A DNA stretch of 64,000 nt from Pseudosporangium ferrugineum. Lineage in GTDB: Bacteria; Actinomycetota; Actinomycetes; Mycobacteriales; Micromonosporaceae. Both the position numbers and the translations under genes were made by a program. Of this stretch, positions 1 through 12,085 are shown one piece after another (position 1 is the stretch's first letter; the number at the start of each line of letters is the position of its first letter). Location: the NCBI RefSeq assembly GCF_003002065.1, contig NZ_PVZG01000001.1, positions 62,001 through 126,000 of the forward strand, given 5' to 3'. Under the pieces are notes generated by a model that saw only the letters and a program-made list of their open reading frames with translations, searched no databases and had not been told where the DNA came from.

Positions 1-1110
1 ACCGCCGCCAGCGACCTCGCCGCCACGGTCAGCGACCGGGGCATGGACACCGCCGCGTCGGCCGCGGCGTCGGCGCGGACCGGGCAGCGGACGGTGATCG
101 TGGCGGGGATCGCCGGGCTGCTGCTGTCGATCCTCGTCGCCTGGGTCGTGTCGCGCAGCGTCTCCGGCCCGCTGCGCGCCCTCCAGCTGCGGCTCGTCGA
201 CATCGCCGAGGGCGAGGGCGACCTGCGGGTGCGGCTGGCCGAGACCGGCCGGGACGAGCTCACCGCGGTGTCGCGCTCGTTCAACCGGTTCGTGGCCGGC
301 ATCGCCGACGCGATGAGATCGGTCGACGAGCGCTCGCACCTGCTGGCCGACAAGTCTCAGCAGCTCACCGCGGTCTCCGGGGACCTGTCCGCCTCGGCCG
401 ACGAGACGAGCCGGCGGGCCGCCGACGCCAGCAGCGCGGCCGAGCAGATCTCGGCGAGCGTGCACACGGTCGCCGCCGGCGCCGAGGAGATGGGTGCCTC
501 GATCGGCGAGATCGCCCGCAGCGCCGGCGAGGCCGCCCGGGTCGCGGCGGACGCGGCCGGCATCTCCGCCGCCGTCACCGGCACCGTCGGCAAGCTGGGC
601 GACTCCAGCCACCAGATCGGCGAGATCGCCAAGGTCATCAGCACCATCGCCGAGCAGACGAACCTGCTGGCCCTGAACGCGACGATCGAGGCCGCCCGCG
701 CCGGCGAGCAGGGCAAGGGCTTCGCCGTGGTGGCCGGGGAGGTCAAGGAGCTGGCGTCGGAGACGGCCCGGGCCACCTCCGACATCGACGCCCGGATCGG
801 CGCGATCCAGGCCGACACGGCCGAGGCGGTCCAGGCCATCGGCCGGATCAGCGAGGTGATCGACCGGATCAACACCCTGCAGACCACCATCGCGTCGGCC
901 ATCGAGGAGCAGACCGCCACCACCGGGGAGATGAGCCGCAACATCGGCGACGTCGCCACCGGTTCCACGGGCATCAGCGCCGATGTGACCGCCGTCGCCG
1001 CCACGGCGGAGACCACCAACGCCGAGGTGGCGGCGATCCGCGGTGCGGCCGACGACCTCGCGCAGGTCTCGCAGGACCTGCAGTCGCTCGTCGGCCGCTT
1101 CCGGTTCTGA
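1..1110 (+). CDS. Methyl-accepting chemotaxis protein, 5' end outside window
   Basis: The reading frame is open from base 1, so the sensory domain and first membrane segment lie upstream. Visible in order: one transmembrane segment ([19 protein letters not shown]), a HAMP domain starting near [11 protein letters not shown], and an MCP signalling domain with the conserved hairpin tip region [19 protein letters not shown] followed by [15 protein letters not shown]. It ends with the short tail GRFRF. The protein should transmit ligand binding to CheA/CheW at the membrane. It is of the same type as the chemoreceptor at 57713-59317, whose tail is GQFRY. It converges on metH. Family assignment is certain; the ligand cannot be told. 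Confidence 0.95.
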   Translation, partial: TAASDLAATVSDRGMDTAASAAASARTGQRTVIVAGIAGLLLSILVAWVVSRSVSGPLRALQLRLVDIAEGEGDLRVRLAETGRDELTAVSRSFNRFVAGIADAMRSVDERSHLLADKSQQLTAVSGDLSASADETSRRAADASSAAEQISASVHTVAAGAEEMGASIGEIARSAGEAARVAADAAGISAAVTGTVGKLGDSSHQIGEIAKVISTIAEQTNLLALNATIEAARAGEQGKGFAVVAGEVKELASETARATSDIDARIGAIQADTAEAVQAIGRISEVIDRINTLQTTIASAIEEQTATTGEMSRNIGDVATGSTGISADVTAVAATAETTNAEVAAIRGAADDLAQVSQDLQSLVGRFRF

Positions 1111-1127
1111 CGCCGGGGAATCCGGCG
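1111..1127. terminator. Bidirectional terminator hairpin between MCP and metH
   Basis: CGCCGG, a 5-base loop, then CCGGCG, starting directly after the MCP stop codon and 27 bases from the metH stop codon. The convergent placement suits a bidirectional terminator. There is no T-tract, as is usual in this kind of genome. Confidence 0.5.
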
Positions 1128-1153
1128 TCGACAGCGATGGTGGGGCCGGACCC

Positions 1154-4756
<3,603 letters not shown>

Positions 4757-4764
4757 AGTGACCA

Positions 4765-4785
4765 CCTCCGCGGGTTTCTCGGAGG
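4765..4785 (-). promoter_or_regulatory. Ribosome-site-sequestering hairpin of metH leader
   Basis: On the minus strand CCUCCG (4785-4780) is complementary to CGGAGG (4770-4765), which is the metH ribosome binding site. The CCUC half is also the 3' strand of the SAH riboswitch pseudoknot, so the two structures exclude each other. That gives a translational ON switch: ligand binding holds CCUC in the pseudoknot and frees the ribosome site. Pairing is seen directly; the mechanism is inferred. Confidence 0.6.
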
Positions 4786-4856
4786 CGCCCTTGGTCGGTG
4801 TGTGGTTCCAGTCCGAGCGTGGCGGGTTTGCACCCCGTCGCAGCGCCCCTCGGCCT
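4780..4856 (-). promoter_or_regulatory. S-adenosylhomocysteine (SAH) riboswitch
   Basis: The RNA reads CCGAGGGGCGCUGCGAC..., matching the SAH-riboswitch core GAGGnGCGCUGCrAC. P1 pairs CCGAG (4853-4849) with CUCGG (4817-4813). P2 pairs 4838-4834 with 4826-4822. The hallmark pseudoknot pairs GGGGCGC (4849-4843) with GCGCCUC (4788-4782), with one G-U. SAH riboswitches are established upstream of SAH-recycling and methionine genes, and metH starts 24 bases downstream. I identified it by eye; a covariance-model scan would settle it. Confidence 0.8.
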
Positions 4857-5083
4857 GGCGCAAAAGAATACCCGAAGACGGTCGTATCGCCCCCAGGGGT
4901 GCGTGCCGTCCCGTCATCTGGTGGGACACGATCATCGGCCCGGCCGCCCCTCGCCGGCTCCTTCGGACGGCCGCCCCGCCTCCGCCTAACGGGCCGATCT
5001 CCGGCGCCCGTCCCTTCCGTCCCCGGCGGGAACGTCGCTGAGCAGGCACGATGCATCCGTACGCCGACCTGGGGGGACAGCAC

Positions 5084-5992
5084 ATGGAGATCCATCACTT
5101 CGAGCACGGATGGGTCACGCCGGCCGTCAGCTACACCCTCTCCGTCCTCGGTTCGCTGCTCGGCCTCATCTGCGCGGTGCGCCTGCGCTCGGCGCACACC
5201 GGGCGCGGCCGGAGGTGGTGGCTGACCCTGTCGGCCGTCGCCATCGGCGGGACCGGCATCTGGACCATGCACTTCGTCGCGATGCTCGGCTTCGGCGTGT
5301 CCGGCACCCCGATCCGCTACGACGCCGCCCTGACCGCGGCGAGCGCCGTGCTGGCCATCGCGGCCGTCGGCGCCGGAATGCTGATCGTCTTCGGCGGCGA
5401 ACGGGCCCGGGCCCTGCGGATCGTCGCGGGCGGCCTGCTGGCCGGCCTCGGCGTCGCGGCGATGCACTACATGGGCATGTACGCCATGCGCCTCAACGGC
5501 GAGATCTCGTACGGCCGCACGAGGGTGATCGCCTCCGTGGTCATCGCCGTGGTGGCCGCCACCGTGGCCCTCTGGCTGACGGTGACCGTACAGAAGCCGC
5601 TCGTGATCTTCGGAGCCGCGCTGATCATGGGCATCGCGGTGAACGGCATGCACTTCACCGGCATGGCGGCGATGACCGTCCACGCCGGGCCACCGGTCGG
5701 CGTACCGTCCGGCGCGAAGGCCACCACCCTGCTCATCCCGATCGGCCTGACGGTGGTGTTCGGCGTCCTCGGCCTGGTGTTCGCCCTGATGGCCGCCCCG
5801 ACCGACGAGGACCGGGCCGCGGCCGCGTATCTGGCCGCCCTCCTGGAGGCCGGCAGCCCGGCCGCGGCGGCCCATCCGGCACCCCGCACCGCCCCGGCAC
5901 CCGTCCGCCCGGACGGCACGGTCCCGCAGCAGCGCGGCTCCGCGCTGGGCGGCGCGACCTGGACGTACCGGGACCGCTCGTCGCGTCAATGA
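5084..5992 (+). CDS. MHYT-domain integral membrane sensor protein
   Basis: About seven hydrophobic segments carry three repeated MHYT-type motifs (MHFVAM, MHYMGM, MHFTGM). In this family the Met and His residues are proposed to bind a metal such as copper and to sense a diatomic gas or redox state. No GGDEF, EAL or kinase domain follows; the C-terminus is a proline/alanine-rich cytoplasmic tail, so this is a stand-alone MHYT protein of 302 residues. I chose the ATG at 5084 because GGGGGGA sits 8 bases before it; an upstream ATG at 5051 has no ribosome site. It diverges from metH. The role is unknown. Confidence 0.85.
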   Translation: MEIHHFEHGWVTPAVSYTLSVLGSLLGLICAVRLRSAHTGRGRRWWLTLSAVAIGGTGIWTMHFVAMLGFGVSGTPIRYDAALTAASAVLAIAAVGAGMLIVFGGERARALRIVAGGLLAGLGVAAMHYMGMYAMRLNGEISYGRTRVIASVVIAVVAATVALWLTVTVQKPLVIFGAALIMGIAVNGMHFTGMAAMTVHAGPPVGVPSGAKATTLLIPIGLTVVFGVLGLVFALMAAPTDEDRAAAAYLAALLEAGSPAAAAHPAPRTAPAPVRPDGTVPQQRGSALGGATWTYRDRSSRQ

Positions 5993-5997
5993 CCGCC

Positions 5998-6219
5998 CTA
6001 CTCCTTGGCCCAGTGCGCGACGCCGAGGAGCAGGCCGACCGTCCCGGCGAAGGCCGCACCCCCGGTCAGCACGGCACCGGGCACGTTGCTGCCCCCGGCG
6101 CGGGAGAGCAGGCCGGCCACCCCGCTGACGACGCCGGCCGTCAGCACCATGAGCAACAGCCACGCCCACCGCGAGGACGGGGACGACACGGTCGGGGTCT
6201 TGCCGGATTGCTCGGTCAT
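5998..6219 (-). CDS. Small two-helix membrane protein
   Basis: 73 residues: a short polar N-terminus ([10 protein letters not shown]), then two hydrophobic segments ([19 protein letters not shown] and [16 protein letters not shown]) joined by a short loop. It converges on the MHYT gene with a 5-base gap. I do not recognise a named family. A clean two-helix topology and a plausible start support a real gene, but no function can be assigned. Confidence 0.6.
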   Translation of the reverse strand: MTEQSGKTPTVSSPSSRWAWLLLMVLTAGVVSGVAGLLSRAGGSNVPGAVLTGGAAFAGTVGLLLGVAHWAKE

Positions 6220-6261
6220 CTCTACCGCCAGGTGCCATTGTCAGGGAGGAGGATGGCCTCA

Positions 6262-6288
6262 GCATGAGTCAGTGAATCTGACTCATGC
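6262..6288. promoter_or_regulatory. Perfect 11-5-11 inverted repeat, candidate operator
   Basis: GCATGAGTCAG, a 5-base spacer, then CTGACTCATGC. It lies 43 bases upstream of the small membrane-protein gene (start 6219) and about 200 bases upstream of the 6485 gene. It is far less GC-rich than its surroundings. A second dyad, GTGGCA-CGC-TGCCAC, lies at 6354-6368. This stretch of about 265 bases holds no gene; the repeats may bind the XRE protein encoded nearby. Confidence 0.5.
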
Positions 6289-6484
6289 ACGCCGCGTTCA
6301 CAATCCGGCAAAGGATCAGCACATCCGCGCTGGTCAAAGCGCTAGTCTGACACGTGGCACGCTGCCACCTGGCATTACCAGTACGCACCCGTTCGAGGAA
6401 TTCGCGGGGTTCCCAGCGCCCGAAGTGTGACACAGGTTACCGTCCTCCACGCCGATCCAGGATTCATGCAGAGGAGAGACTCAG

Positions 6485-6772
6485 ATGTCGGAGTTGTCAA
6501 CGGGGACGACGGGCAGCACCAGCGCGGTGGCGGTCAGCGCCGCGGCGGTGAGCGCGCTCATCAGCGGGCCGGGGCCGCGTCTGCGCCCTATCGCCAACCA
6601 GTGCTCCGCGAGCTCCTGCCCGACCGTCTACCTGGACGCCGACTCCGGCACCCTGGTCATCCAGGGCTACGACGTGCCCCGCGGCCAGGAGGGTGTGGAC
6701 GTTCCTGAGGGGGAAAGCCTGGTCCGAGTCCCGATCGAACTCCTCGTCGAAGCCATGACCAGCCTGACCTGA
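6485..6772 (+). CDS. Small acidic protein partnered with XRE regulator
   Basis: 95 residues with a Ser/Thr/Ala/Val-rich N-terminus and a more structured C-terminal half (PTVYLDADSGTLVIQGYDV, then VRVPIELLVEAM). The start is set by GAGGAGA 7 bases before the ATG. It ends 39 bases before an XRE-DUF5753 regulator. In actinobacteria such regulators are usually next to a small partner protein, often DUF397; this one is not an obvious DUF397 but sits in the same position. A regulator-partner pair is inferred. Confidence 0.7.
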   Translation: MSELSTGTTGSTSAVAVSAAAVSALISGPGPRLRPIANQCSASSCPTVYLDADSGTLVIQGYDVPRGQEGVDVPEGESLVRVPIELLVEAMTSLT

Positions 6773-6811
6773 CAACGAGAGCGACGACGAGCCGGAGGGA
6801 GGGCCACGACG

Positions 6812-7705
6812 GTGAAGGCACCGGGTCCTTCCCCGGCCGAGCCGGCCCGGGCCGGCGACGACGAGCCCATCGGGGTCACCCTGAGACGACTGAGGAAGGC
6901 CCGCAGGATGTCGGGCCGAGAGGTCGCCGCGGCGGTCGGGCTGAGCCAGTCGACCGTCTCCCGGATAGAACGCGGGATCGGGTCGCCCGACCTCGGCGAC
7001 ATCCACAAGATCGCCCGGGTGGTCGGGGCGGACGATCGGCAGACGCAGGAGCTGATCCGGCAGGCTCAGCGGCTCCACGACCGGATCACCGAATGGCGTC
7101 CCACCTCGGACTCCCTGGCCGACAGGCAGGTCAGCGTCGCCGAATGGGAGGCCCGGGCACAGACGATCCTCGACTTCCAGCCGACCGTTCTGCCCGGGCT
7201 GCTGCAGATATCTCCGTACGCGAAGGCCGTCCTGCGCCTCTTCCAGTCTCTCGCTCGGATCCCGGCGGAACGGTTGACCGAGGCGGCGGTGCTCGCCGCC
7301 GTGTCGGCCCGGGTCCAGCGTCAGCAGGTGATCGCGGACCGGTCGAAGACGTTCTCCTTCGTGATCATGGAAAGCGTCCTGAAGAACGCGCCGTGCCCGC
7401 CGGTGGAAATGCTCGCCCAGATCCATCACCTGCGCGAAATCGCGACCGGCCACGAGAACGTCAGCCTGACCGTCATACCCGACGGCCGGCCGATGACCAT
7501 CCCTGCCCTGCACGGCTTCACCCTGTTCGACCGGGACGTGATCCTCATCGACGTCTACAACACCGGCCTGCTGTCCCGCGGCCGGGAGGACATCGAGATC
7601 TACCATCGGATCTTCGGGATGAACCTGGACTGCGCCGAGCCGATTGCGCCCTACCTCGACCGGTATCAGGCGCTCTACATCGACGCCCTGACGGCGCGCC
7701 GATGA
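6812..7705 (+). CDS. XRE-family transcriptional regulator with DUF5753 domain
   Basis: 297 residues. An N-terminal helix-turn-helix spans about residues 28-80 (VTLRRLRKARRMSGREVAAAVG, then LSQSTVSRIERG). The rest is the DUF5753 domain, recognisable by the sequence around FQPTVLPGLLQ and by VTVIP-like and YLDRYQAL segments near the end. The GTG start has GGAGGGAGGG 8 bases before it. This is a very expanded family in filamentous actinomycetes; several members control differentiation. It probably acts with the 95-residue protein just upstream. The targets are unknown. Confidence 0.93.
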   Translation: MKAPGPSPAEPARAGDDEPIGVTLRRLRKARRMSGREVAAAVGLSQSTVSRIERGIGSPDLGDIHKIARVVGADDRQTQELIRQAQRLHDRITEWRPTSDSLADRQVSVAEWEARAQTILDFQPTVLPGLLQISPYAKAVLRLFQSLARIPAERLTEAAVLAAVSARVQRQQVIADRSKTFSFVIMESVLKNAPCPPVEMLAQIHHLREIATGHENVSLTVIPDGRPMTIPALHGFTLFDRDVILIDVYNTGLLSRGREDIEIYHRIFGMNLDCAEPIAPYLDRYQALYIDALTARR

Positions 7706-7761
7706 TCGGTTGCCGGGGAAACGCAGGTGTTCGGTCGTCTTCCTGGTTCGAGGTGGGCTGA

Positions 7762-9423
7762 TCAGGCCGACGGTACGGCCACCGGCGCCGCCGCCGGGTT
7801 TTGCGTGAGGGTGACGATCCGGTCCACGGCGCCGAGGTCGTCGGTGCGGTGGGTGATCAGCAGGACCGTCCGGTCCTCCGCCGCCGAGAGCAGGTCGGTG
7901 GTCAGGGCGTGGGCCGTCTCGTCGTCGAGGTGTTCGGTCGGCTCGTCGAGGATCAGCACCCGGGCCTCGGTGAGCAGCGCCCTCGCCAGGGCCAGCCGGC
8001 GGCGCTGGCCGCCGGAGAGGGCCACGCCGTGCTCGCCGACCAGGGTGTCCAGGCCCTTCGGGAGCGTGGCGGCCCAGTCGAGCAGCCGGGCGCGGGCCAG
8101 GGCGGCCCGCAGCTCGTCGTCGGTGGCGTCGCGGCGGCCGATCCGCAGGTTCTCGGCGATCGTCGTGTCGAACAGGTACGCGTCCTCCGGCAGGTAGGTG
8201 ACGATCCGCCGGATCGCGGCCGGGTCGAGCCGGCGCAGGTCGGTGCCGTCCAGCGTGACGCGGCCGGCGGCCGGGTCGAGGAAGCGCACCAGCAGCGCCG
8301 CGATGGTCGACTTGCCGGAGCCGCTCGGCCCGACCAGCGCGGTGCGGCTGCCCGCGGGCAGGGTCATCGAGAAGTCCCGGACGGCGGTGCGGCCCGGCGC
8401 CCACCCGGCGGTGACGTGCGCCAGCGTCAGCGTGCCCGGGCCGTCCGGCACGGGCTCCGGATCGGCGACCTCCGGCACGGGTACGGGCGCCGCGAGCACC
8501 TCACCCAGCCGGCGCAGGGCGGCGCGGGCCGCGGCGAAGTGCTGGGCCGCGGCGGGCAGGGTCCCGGCGATCTCGAAGACGGCCAGCGGGGTCAGCACCA
8601 CGACGGCGAGGAGTTCGCCGGAGAGGGTGCCGGCGCGGACCGCGACGGCGCCGGCGGCGAGGCCGGCGATCAGGCAGAGCCCGGTGCTCAGCGCGGTCAC
8701 CGCGGCGGACAGGCCGGTCGCCAGCGCCGAGCGTTCCCCGGCCCGGCGCAGTCCGGCGTCGGCCCCGGCGATGCGGGCGAGCTGCCGGTCGACGGCGCCG
8801 AAGGCGGTCAGGTCGGGCAGCCCGTGCAGCAGGTCGACGGTGGCGGTGGCCAGCTCGCCGCGCAGCGGGGCGAGCCGCCCGTCGGCGCGCCGGGCGGCCC
8901 GGGACTGCACCACGGGTACGCCCACCGCCACCACCAGCAGCGCGACGGCCAGCGTGATCCCGGCGACCGGCAGCATCGAGCCGACCAGCAGGACCGCGCC
9001 CAGCCCGACGACGGTGGCGACCGCATACGGCAGCAGCACCCGGGTGACCAGGTCGAGCACCGCGTCGACGTCGGTGACCAGCCGTTGGACGAGGTCGGCG
9101 CGGCGGAAGTCGGCGAGCCCGGCGGGGGCCAGCCTCTCCAGGCGCGAGTAGAGCCGCACCCGCAGCGCCCCGAGGATGCGGAACGCGGCGTCGTGCCCGA
9201 TCAGGCGTTCCAGGTAGCGCAGCACGCCGCGGCTGATGCCGAAGGCGCGCACCGTGACGATGGCGACCATCAGGTGCAGTACCGGCGGGTGCAGGGCGGC
9301 CCGCGAGATCAGCCAGGCCGAGGTGGCCATCAGCCCGACCGCGGCACCGGCGGCCCCGGCACCGGCGAGCACGGCCAGCAGCAGCCGCCCGGCGGCCGGC
9401 CGCAGCACGGCGAGGACGTTCAT
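7762..9423 (-). CDS. cydC: CydC, subunit of the CydDC exporter for cytochrome bd assembly
   Basis: ABC half-transporter of 553 residues: six-helix membrane domain in the first 300 residues, including the CydC-typical stretch MATSAWLISRAALHPP, then an ATPase domain with Walker [10 protein letters not shown], signature LSGGQ and Walker B VLILDEPTEHLD. With CydD it exports thiols (cysteine/glutathione in E. coli) and is needed to mature cytochrome bd. The ATG overlaps the cydD stop codon by 4 bases (ATGA), so translation is coupled. Last gene of cydABDC. Confidence 0.95.
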   Translation of the reverse strand: MNVLAVLRPAAGRLLLAVLAGAGAAGAAVGLMATSAWLISRAALHPPVLHLMVAIVTVRAFGISRGVLRYLERLIGHDAAFRILGALRVRLYSRLERLAPAGLADFRRADLVQRLVTDVDAVLDLVTRVLLPYAVATVVGLGAVLLVGSMLPVAGITLAVALLVVAVGVPVVQSRAARRADGRLAPLRGELATATVDLLHGLPDLTAFGAVDRQLARIAGADAGLRRAGERSALATGLSAAVTALSTGLCLIAGLAAGAVAVRAGTLSGELLAVVVLTPLAVFEIAGTLPAAAQHFAAARAALRRLGEVLAAPVPVPEVADPEPVPDGPGTLTLAHVTAGWAPGRTAVRDFSMTLPAGSRTALVGPSGSGKSTIAALLVRFLDPAAGRVTLDGTDLRRLDPAAIRRIVTYLPEDAYLFDTTIAENLRIGRRDATDDELRAALARARLLDWAATLPKGLDTLVGEHGVALSGGQRRRLALARALLTEARVLILDEPTEHLDDETAHALTTDLLSAAEDRTVLLITHRTDDLGAVDRIVTLTQNPAAAPVAVPSA

Positions 9424-11018
9424 GCCGGCACCGGCGCCAGGCAGATCTCGCGGTCGGCGAGGGCGATCAGCTCGGGGCGGTGCGCGGCCATGATGACGGT
9501 ACGGCCGGAGGCCAGCCGCCGGATCGCGGCCATCACGCCGGCTGCCGTGTCCGCGTCGAGGTTCGCGGTCGGCTCGTCGAGCACCACGATCGGGGCGTCG
9601 CGGTGGAACGCCCGGGCCAGGGCGATGCGCTGGCGCTGCCCGGCGGACAGGCCCGCGCCGTCGTCGCCGAGGGGCAGGTCGTAGTCGGGGATGAACGAGT
9701 CGGCGCCGGCCAGCCGGGCGGCCTCGACCACGTCGCCGGGGGCGCCCAGCGCGATGTTCTCGCGGATCGTGCCGGCGAACAGCCAGGGCCGCTGCGGCAC
9801 CCAGGCGATCCGCTGCCGCCAGGCCGCGGGATCCACGCCGGAGAGCGGGACCCCGCCGACGGTCACCCGGCCCGAGGACGGCGCGACGAAGCCGAGCAGC
9901 ACGTGCAGCGCGGTCGACTTGCCGCAGCCGCTCGGGCCGGTGAGGGCCACGACCTCCCCGGGCTGGATCAGGGCGTCGAGGCGCAGCGCGTCCGCGTCGC
10001 GGTAGCGCACCACGACGTCCTCGAAGGCGATCGTGCCGTGGGGTGCGGACCCGGTGCCGGCCGCCGGCAGCGGCGTCTCGAGCAGCGCGAAGGCCTCCTC
10101 GGCGGCGGCGAGCCCCTCGGCGCTGGCGTGGTAGTTGGCGCCGACCTGGCGCAGCGGCAGGTACGCCTCCGGCGCGAGGATCAGCACCAGCAGGGCGGTG
10201 GCGAGGTCGAGGTGCCCGGAGACCAGCCGCAGGCCGATGCCGACCGCGACGAGCGCCACGGAGAGAGTGGCCAGCAGCTCCAGGACCAGCGAGGACAGGA
10301 AGGCGGTCCGCAGCGTGCGCATGGTCAGCCGGCGCTGCTCGGCGCTGATCCGGCGGATGGTGCCGGCCTGGGCGCGGGCCCGGCCGAAGAGCTTGAGGGT
10401 GGGCAGCCCGGCGACGACGTCGAGGAAGTGGTGCGAGAGCCGGGACAGCAGCGTGAACTGGCGGCGGTTCGCGGCCTCGGTGTGCAGGCCGACCAGGGCC
10501 ATGAAGACCGGGATGAGCGGCAGCGTGAGCACGATCGTGGCGGTGGCGACGAGGTCCGCGGGCAGCAGCCGGGCGAGCACGATCGCGGGGACGAGCGCGG
10601 CCAGCACCAGCTGCGGCAGGTAGCGGGCGAAGTAGGCGTCGAGCGCGTCGAGCCCCCGGGTGACGAGCGTGACGACCGCGCCGGTGCGGCCCTGCTGCCC
10701 CGGGCCGAGGGCGGCCAGCCGGTCCAGGATCCGGCGCCGCAGCTCGGACTTGACCCCGGCGGCGGACCGCGCCGCGGCCACCTCCTGCGCCCAGCCGACG
10801 AACGCCCGTCCGGCCACGACCACGGCCAGCCAGGCCAGCGTGGGCATCAGGTCCGCGGCGCCCGCGCCGTGCAGGAACACCGCCGTGATGCCGTTCGCCA
10901 GCAGCGTCGCCTGGGCCACGACGAGCGCGGCCAGGGTCACGCCCAGCACCACGGTGACCGCGAGGTACGCCCGGGTGGAGCGGGCGTACCTCAGCAGGCG
11001 CGGGTCGAGAGGCTTCAC
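9420..11018 (-). CDS. cydD: CydD, subunit of the CydDC exporter for cytochrome bd assembly
   Basis: ABC half-transporter of 532 residues: membrane domain with the CydD-typical DAYFARYLPQ near residue 130, then an ATPase domain with Walker A GPSGCGKST, signature LSAGQRQRIALARA and Walker B IVVLDEPTANLD. Partner of CydC. The GTG start at 11018 overlaps the cydB stop by 4 bases (GTGA). Here cydC and cydD are separate genes rather than the fused cydDC found in some actinomycetes. Confidence 0.95.
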   Translation of the reverse strand: MKPLDPRLLRYARSTRAYLAVTVVLGVTLAALVVAQATLLANGITAVFLHGAGAADLMPTLAWLAVVVAGRAFVGWAQEVAAARSAAGVKSELRRRILDRLAALGPGQQGRTGAVVTLVTRGLDALDAYFARYLPQLVLAALVPAIVLARLLPADLVATATIVLTLPLIPVFMALVGLHTEAANRRQFTLLSRLSHHFLDVVAGLPTLKLFGRARAQAGTIRRISAEQRRLTMRTLRTAFLSSLVLELLATLSVALVAVGIGLRLVSGHLDLATALLVLILAPEAYLPLRQVGANYHASAEGLAAAEEAFALLETPLPAAGTGSAPHGTIAFEDVVVRYRDADALRLDALIQPGEVVALTGPSGCGKSTALHVLLGFVAPSSGRVTVGGVPLSGVDPAAWRQRIAWVPQRPWLFAGTIRENIALGAPGDVVEAARLAGADSFIPDYDLPLGDDGAGLSAGQRQRIALARAFHRDAPIVVLDEPTANLDADTAAGVMAAIRRLASGRTVIMAAHRPELIALADREICLAPVPA

Positions 11019-12064
11019 GGGGTGGCCCGCTCGGCGGCACCGGCCGGGGCGGGGCTCACCGGGACGGGGGCCGCGGGGATGTGCTCGACGGTGAGGCGCT
11101 TGCGGAACACCCAGTACGTCCAGCCCTGGTACGCCAGCACGATCGGCGTGAACGCGACGGCCACCCAGGTCATCACCTTCAGGGTGTACGCGGTCGACGC
11201 GGCGTTGGTGGTGGTGAGGCTGTTCGCGTCGGCGATCGTCGACGGCATCACGTTCGGGAAGAGCGTGACGAACAGCGCGAAGACCGCCAGCACGATGGTC
11301 GCGCCGGTGGCGAGGAACGCCCAGCCCTCCCGGCGCACGCGGGTGGCCAGCGCGCCACCCACCAGGGCGAGCGCGGCGGCGGCGGAGAGGATCCAGCCGG
11401 CCACGTCGTGGTGCGCGATCGCGGTCCACAGCAGGAACGCGCCCGCCACCGCGATCACCGGTACGGCCAGCCGCGCCGCCAGCTCGCCGGCCCGGCGCCG
11501 CATGTCGCCGTCGGTCTTGAGCGCCAGGAACACCGCGCCGTGCAGGGTGAACAGGGTCAGCGTGGTCAGCCCGCCGAGCAGCGCGTACGGGTTGAGCAGG
11601 TCGAAGAAGCCGCCGACGTACTCGTGATCGGCGTCCAGGCGTACCCCGCGGACGATGTTGCCGAAGGCCACGCCCCACAGCAGGGCCGGGACGAGGCTGC
11701 CGCCGATGATGCACAGGTCCCACCGGCGCTTCCAGGTGGCGTCGTCGCGCTTGCCGCGGTACTCGAACGCGACGCCGCGCAGGATCAGGGCCACGAGGAT
11801 GATCAGCAGGGGCAGGTAGAAGCCGGAGAACAGGGTGGCGTACCACTCGGGGAAGGCGGCGAAGGTGGCGCCGCCGGCGACCAGCAGCCACACCTCGTTG
11901 CCGTCCCAGACCGGGCCGATGGTGTTGATCACGAGGCGGCGCTCGCGGTCGTCGCGGCCGAGCACGGGCAGCAGGATGCCGACGCCGAAGTCGAAGCCCT
12001 CGAGCAGGAAGTAGCCGGCCCACAGCACGGCGATGAGGCCGAACCAGACGGTGGTGAGTTCCAT
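11015..12064 (-). CDS. cydB: Cytochrome bd ubiquinol/menaquinol oxidase subunit II
   Basis: 349 residues, mostly hydrophobic, opening MELTTVWFGLIAVLWAGYF and containing the family motif GPVWDGNEVWLL. It forms the high-affinity terminal oxidase with CydA, used at low oxygen and in oxidative or nitrosative stress. It starts 21 bases after cydA and overlaps cydD by 4 bases. Confidence 0.96.
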   Translation of the reverse strand: MELTTVWFGLIAVLWAGYFLLEGFDFGVGILLPVLGRDDRERRLVINTIGPVWDGNEVWLLVAGGATFAAFPEWYATLFSGFYLPLLIILVALILRGVAFEYRGKRDDATWKRRWDLCIIGGSLVPALLWGVAFGNIVRGVRLDADHEYVGGFFDLLNPYALLGGLTTLTLFTLHGAVFLALKTDGDMRRRAGELAARLAVPVIAVAGAFLLWTAIAHHDVAGWILSAAAALALVGGALATRVRREGWAFLATGATIVLAVFALFVTLFPNVMPSTIADANSLTTTNAASTAYTLKVMTWVAVAFTPIVLAYQGWTYWVFRKRLTVEHIPAAPVPVSPAPAGAAERATP

Positions 12065-12085
12065 GATCGTTCTCTCTCGGTCGGC

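Noticed and set aside
4757..6265. N-terminal extension of the metH frame by about 500 codons
   Set aside because: The extension is antisense to the MHYT gene and the SAH riboswitch, has no family similarity, and MetH homology plus a strong ribosome site start at 4756.
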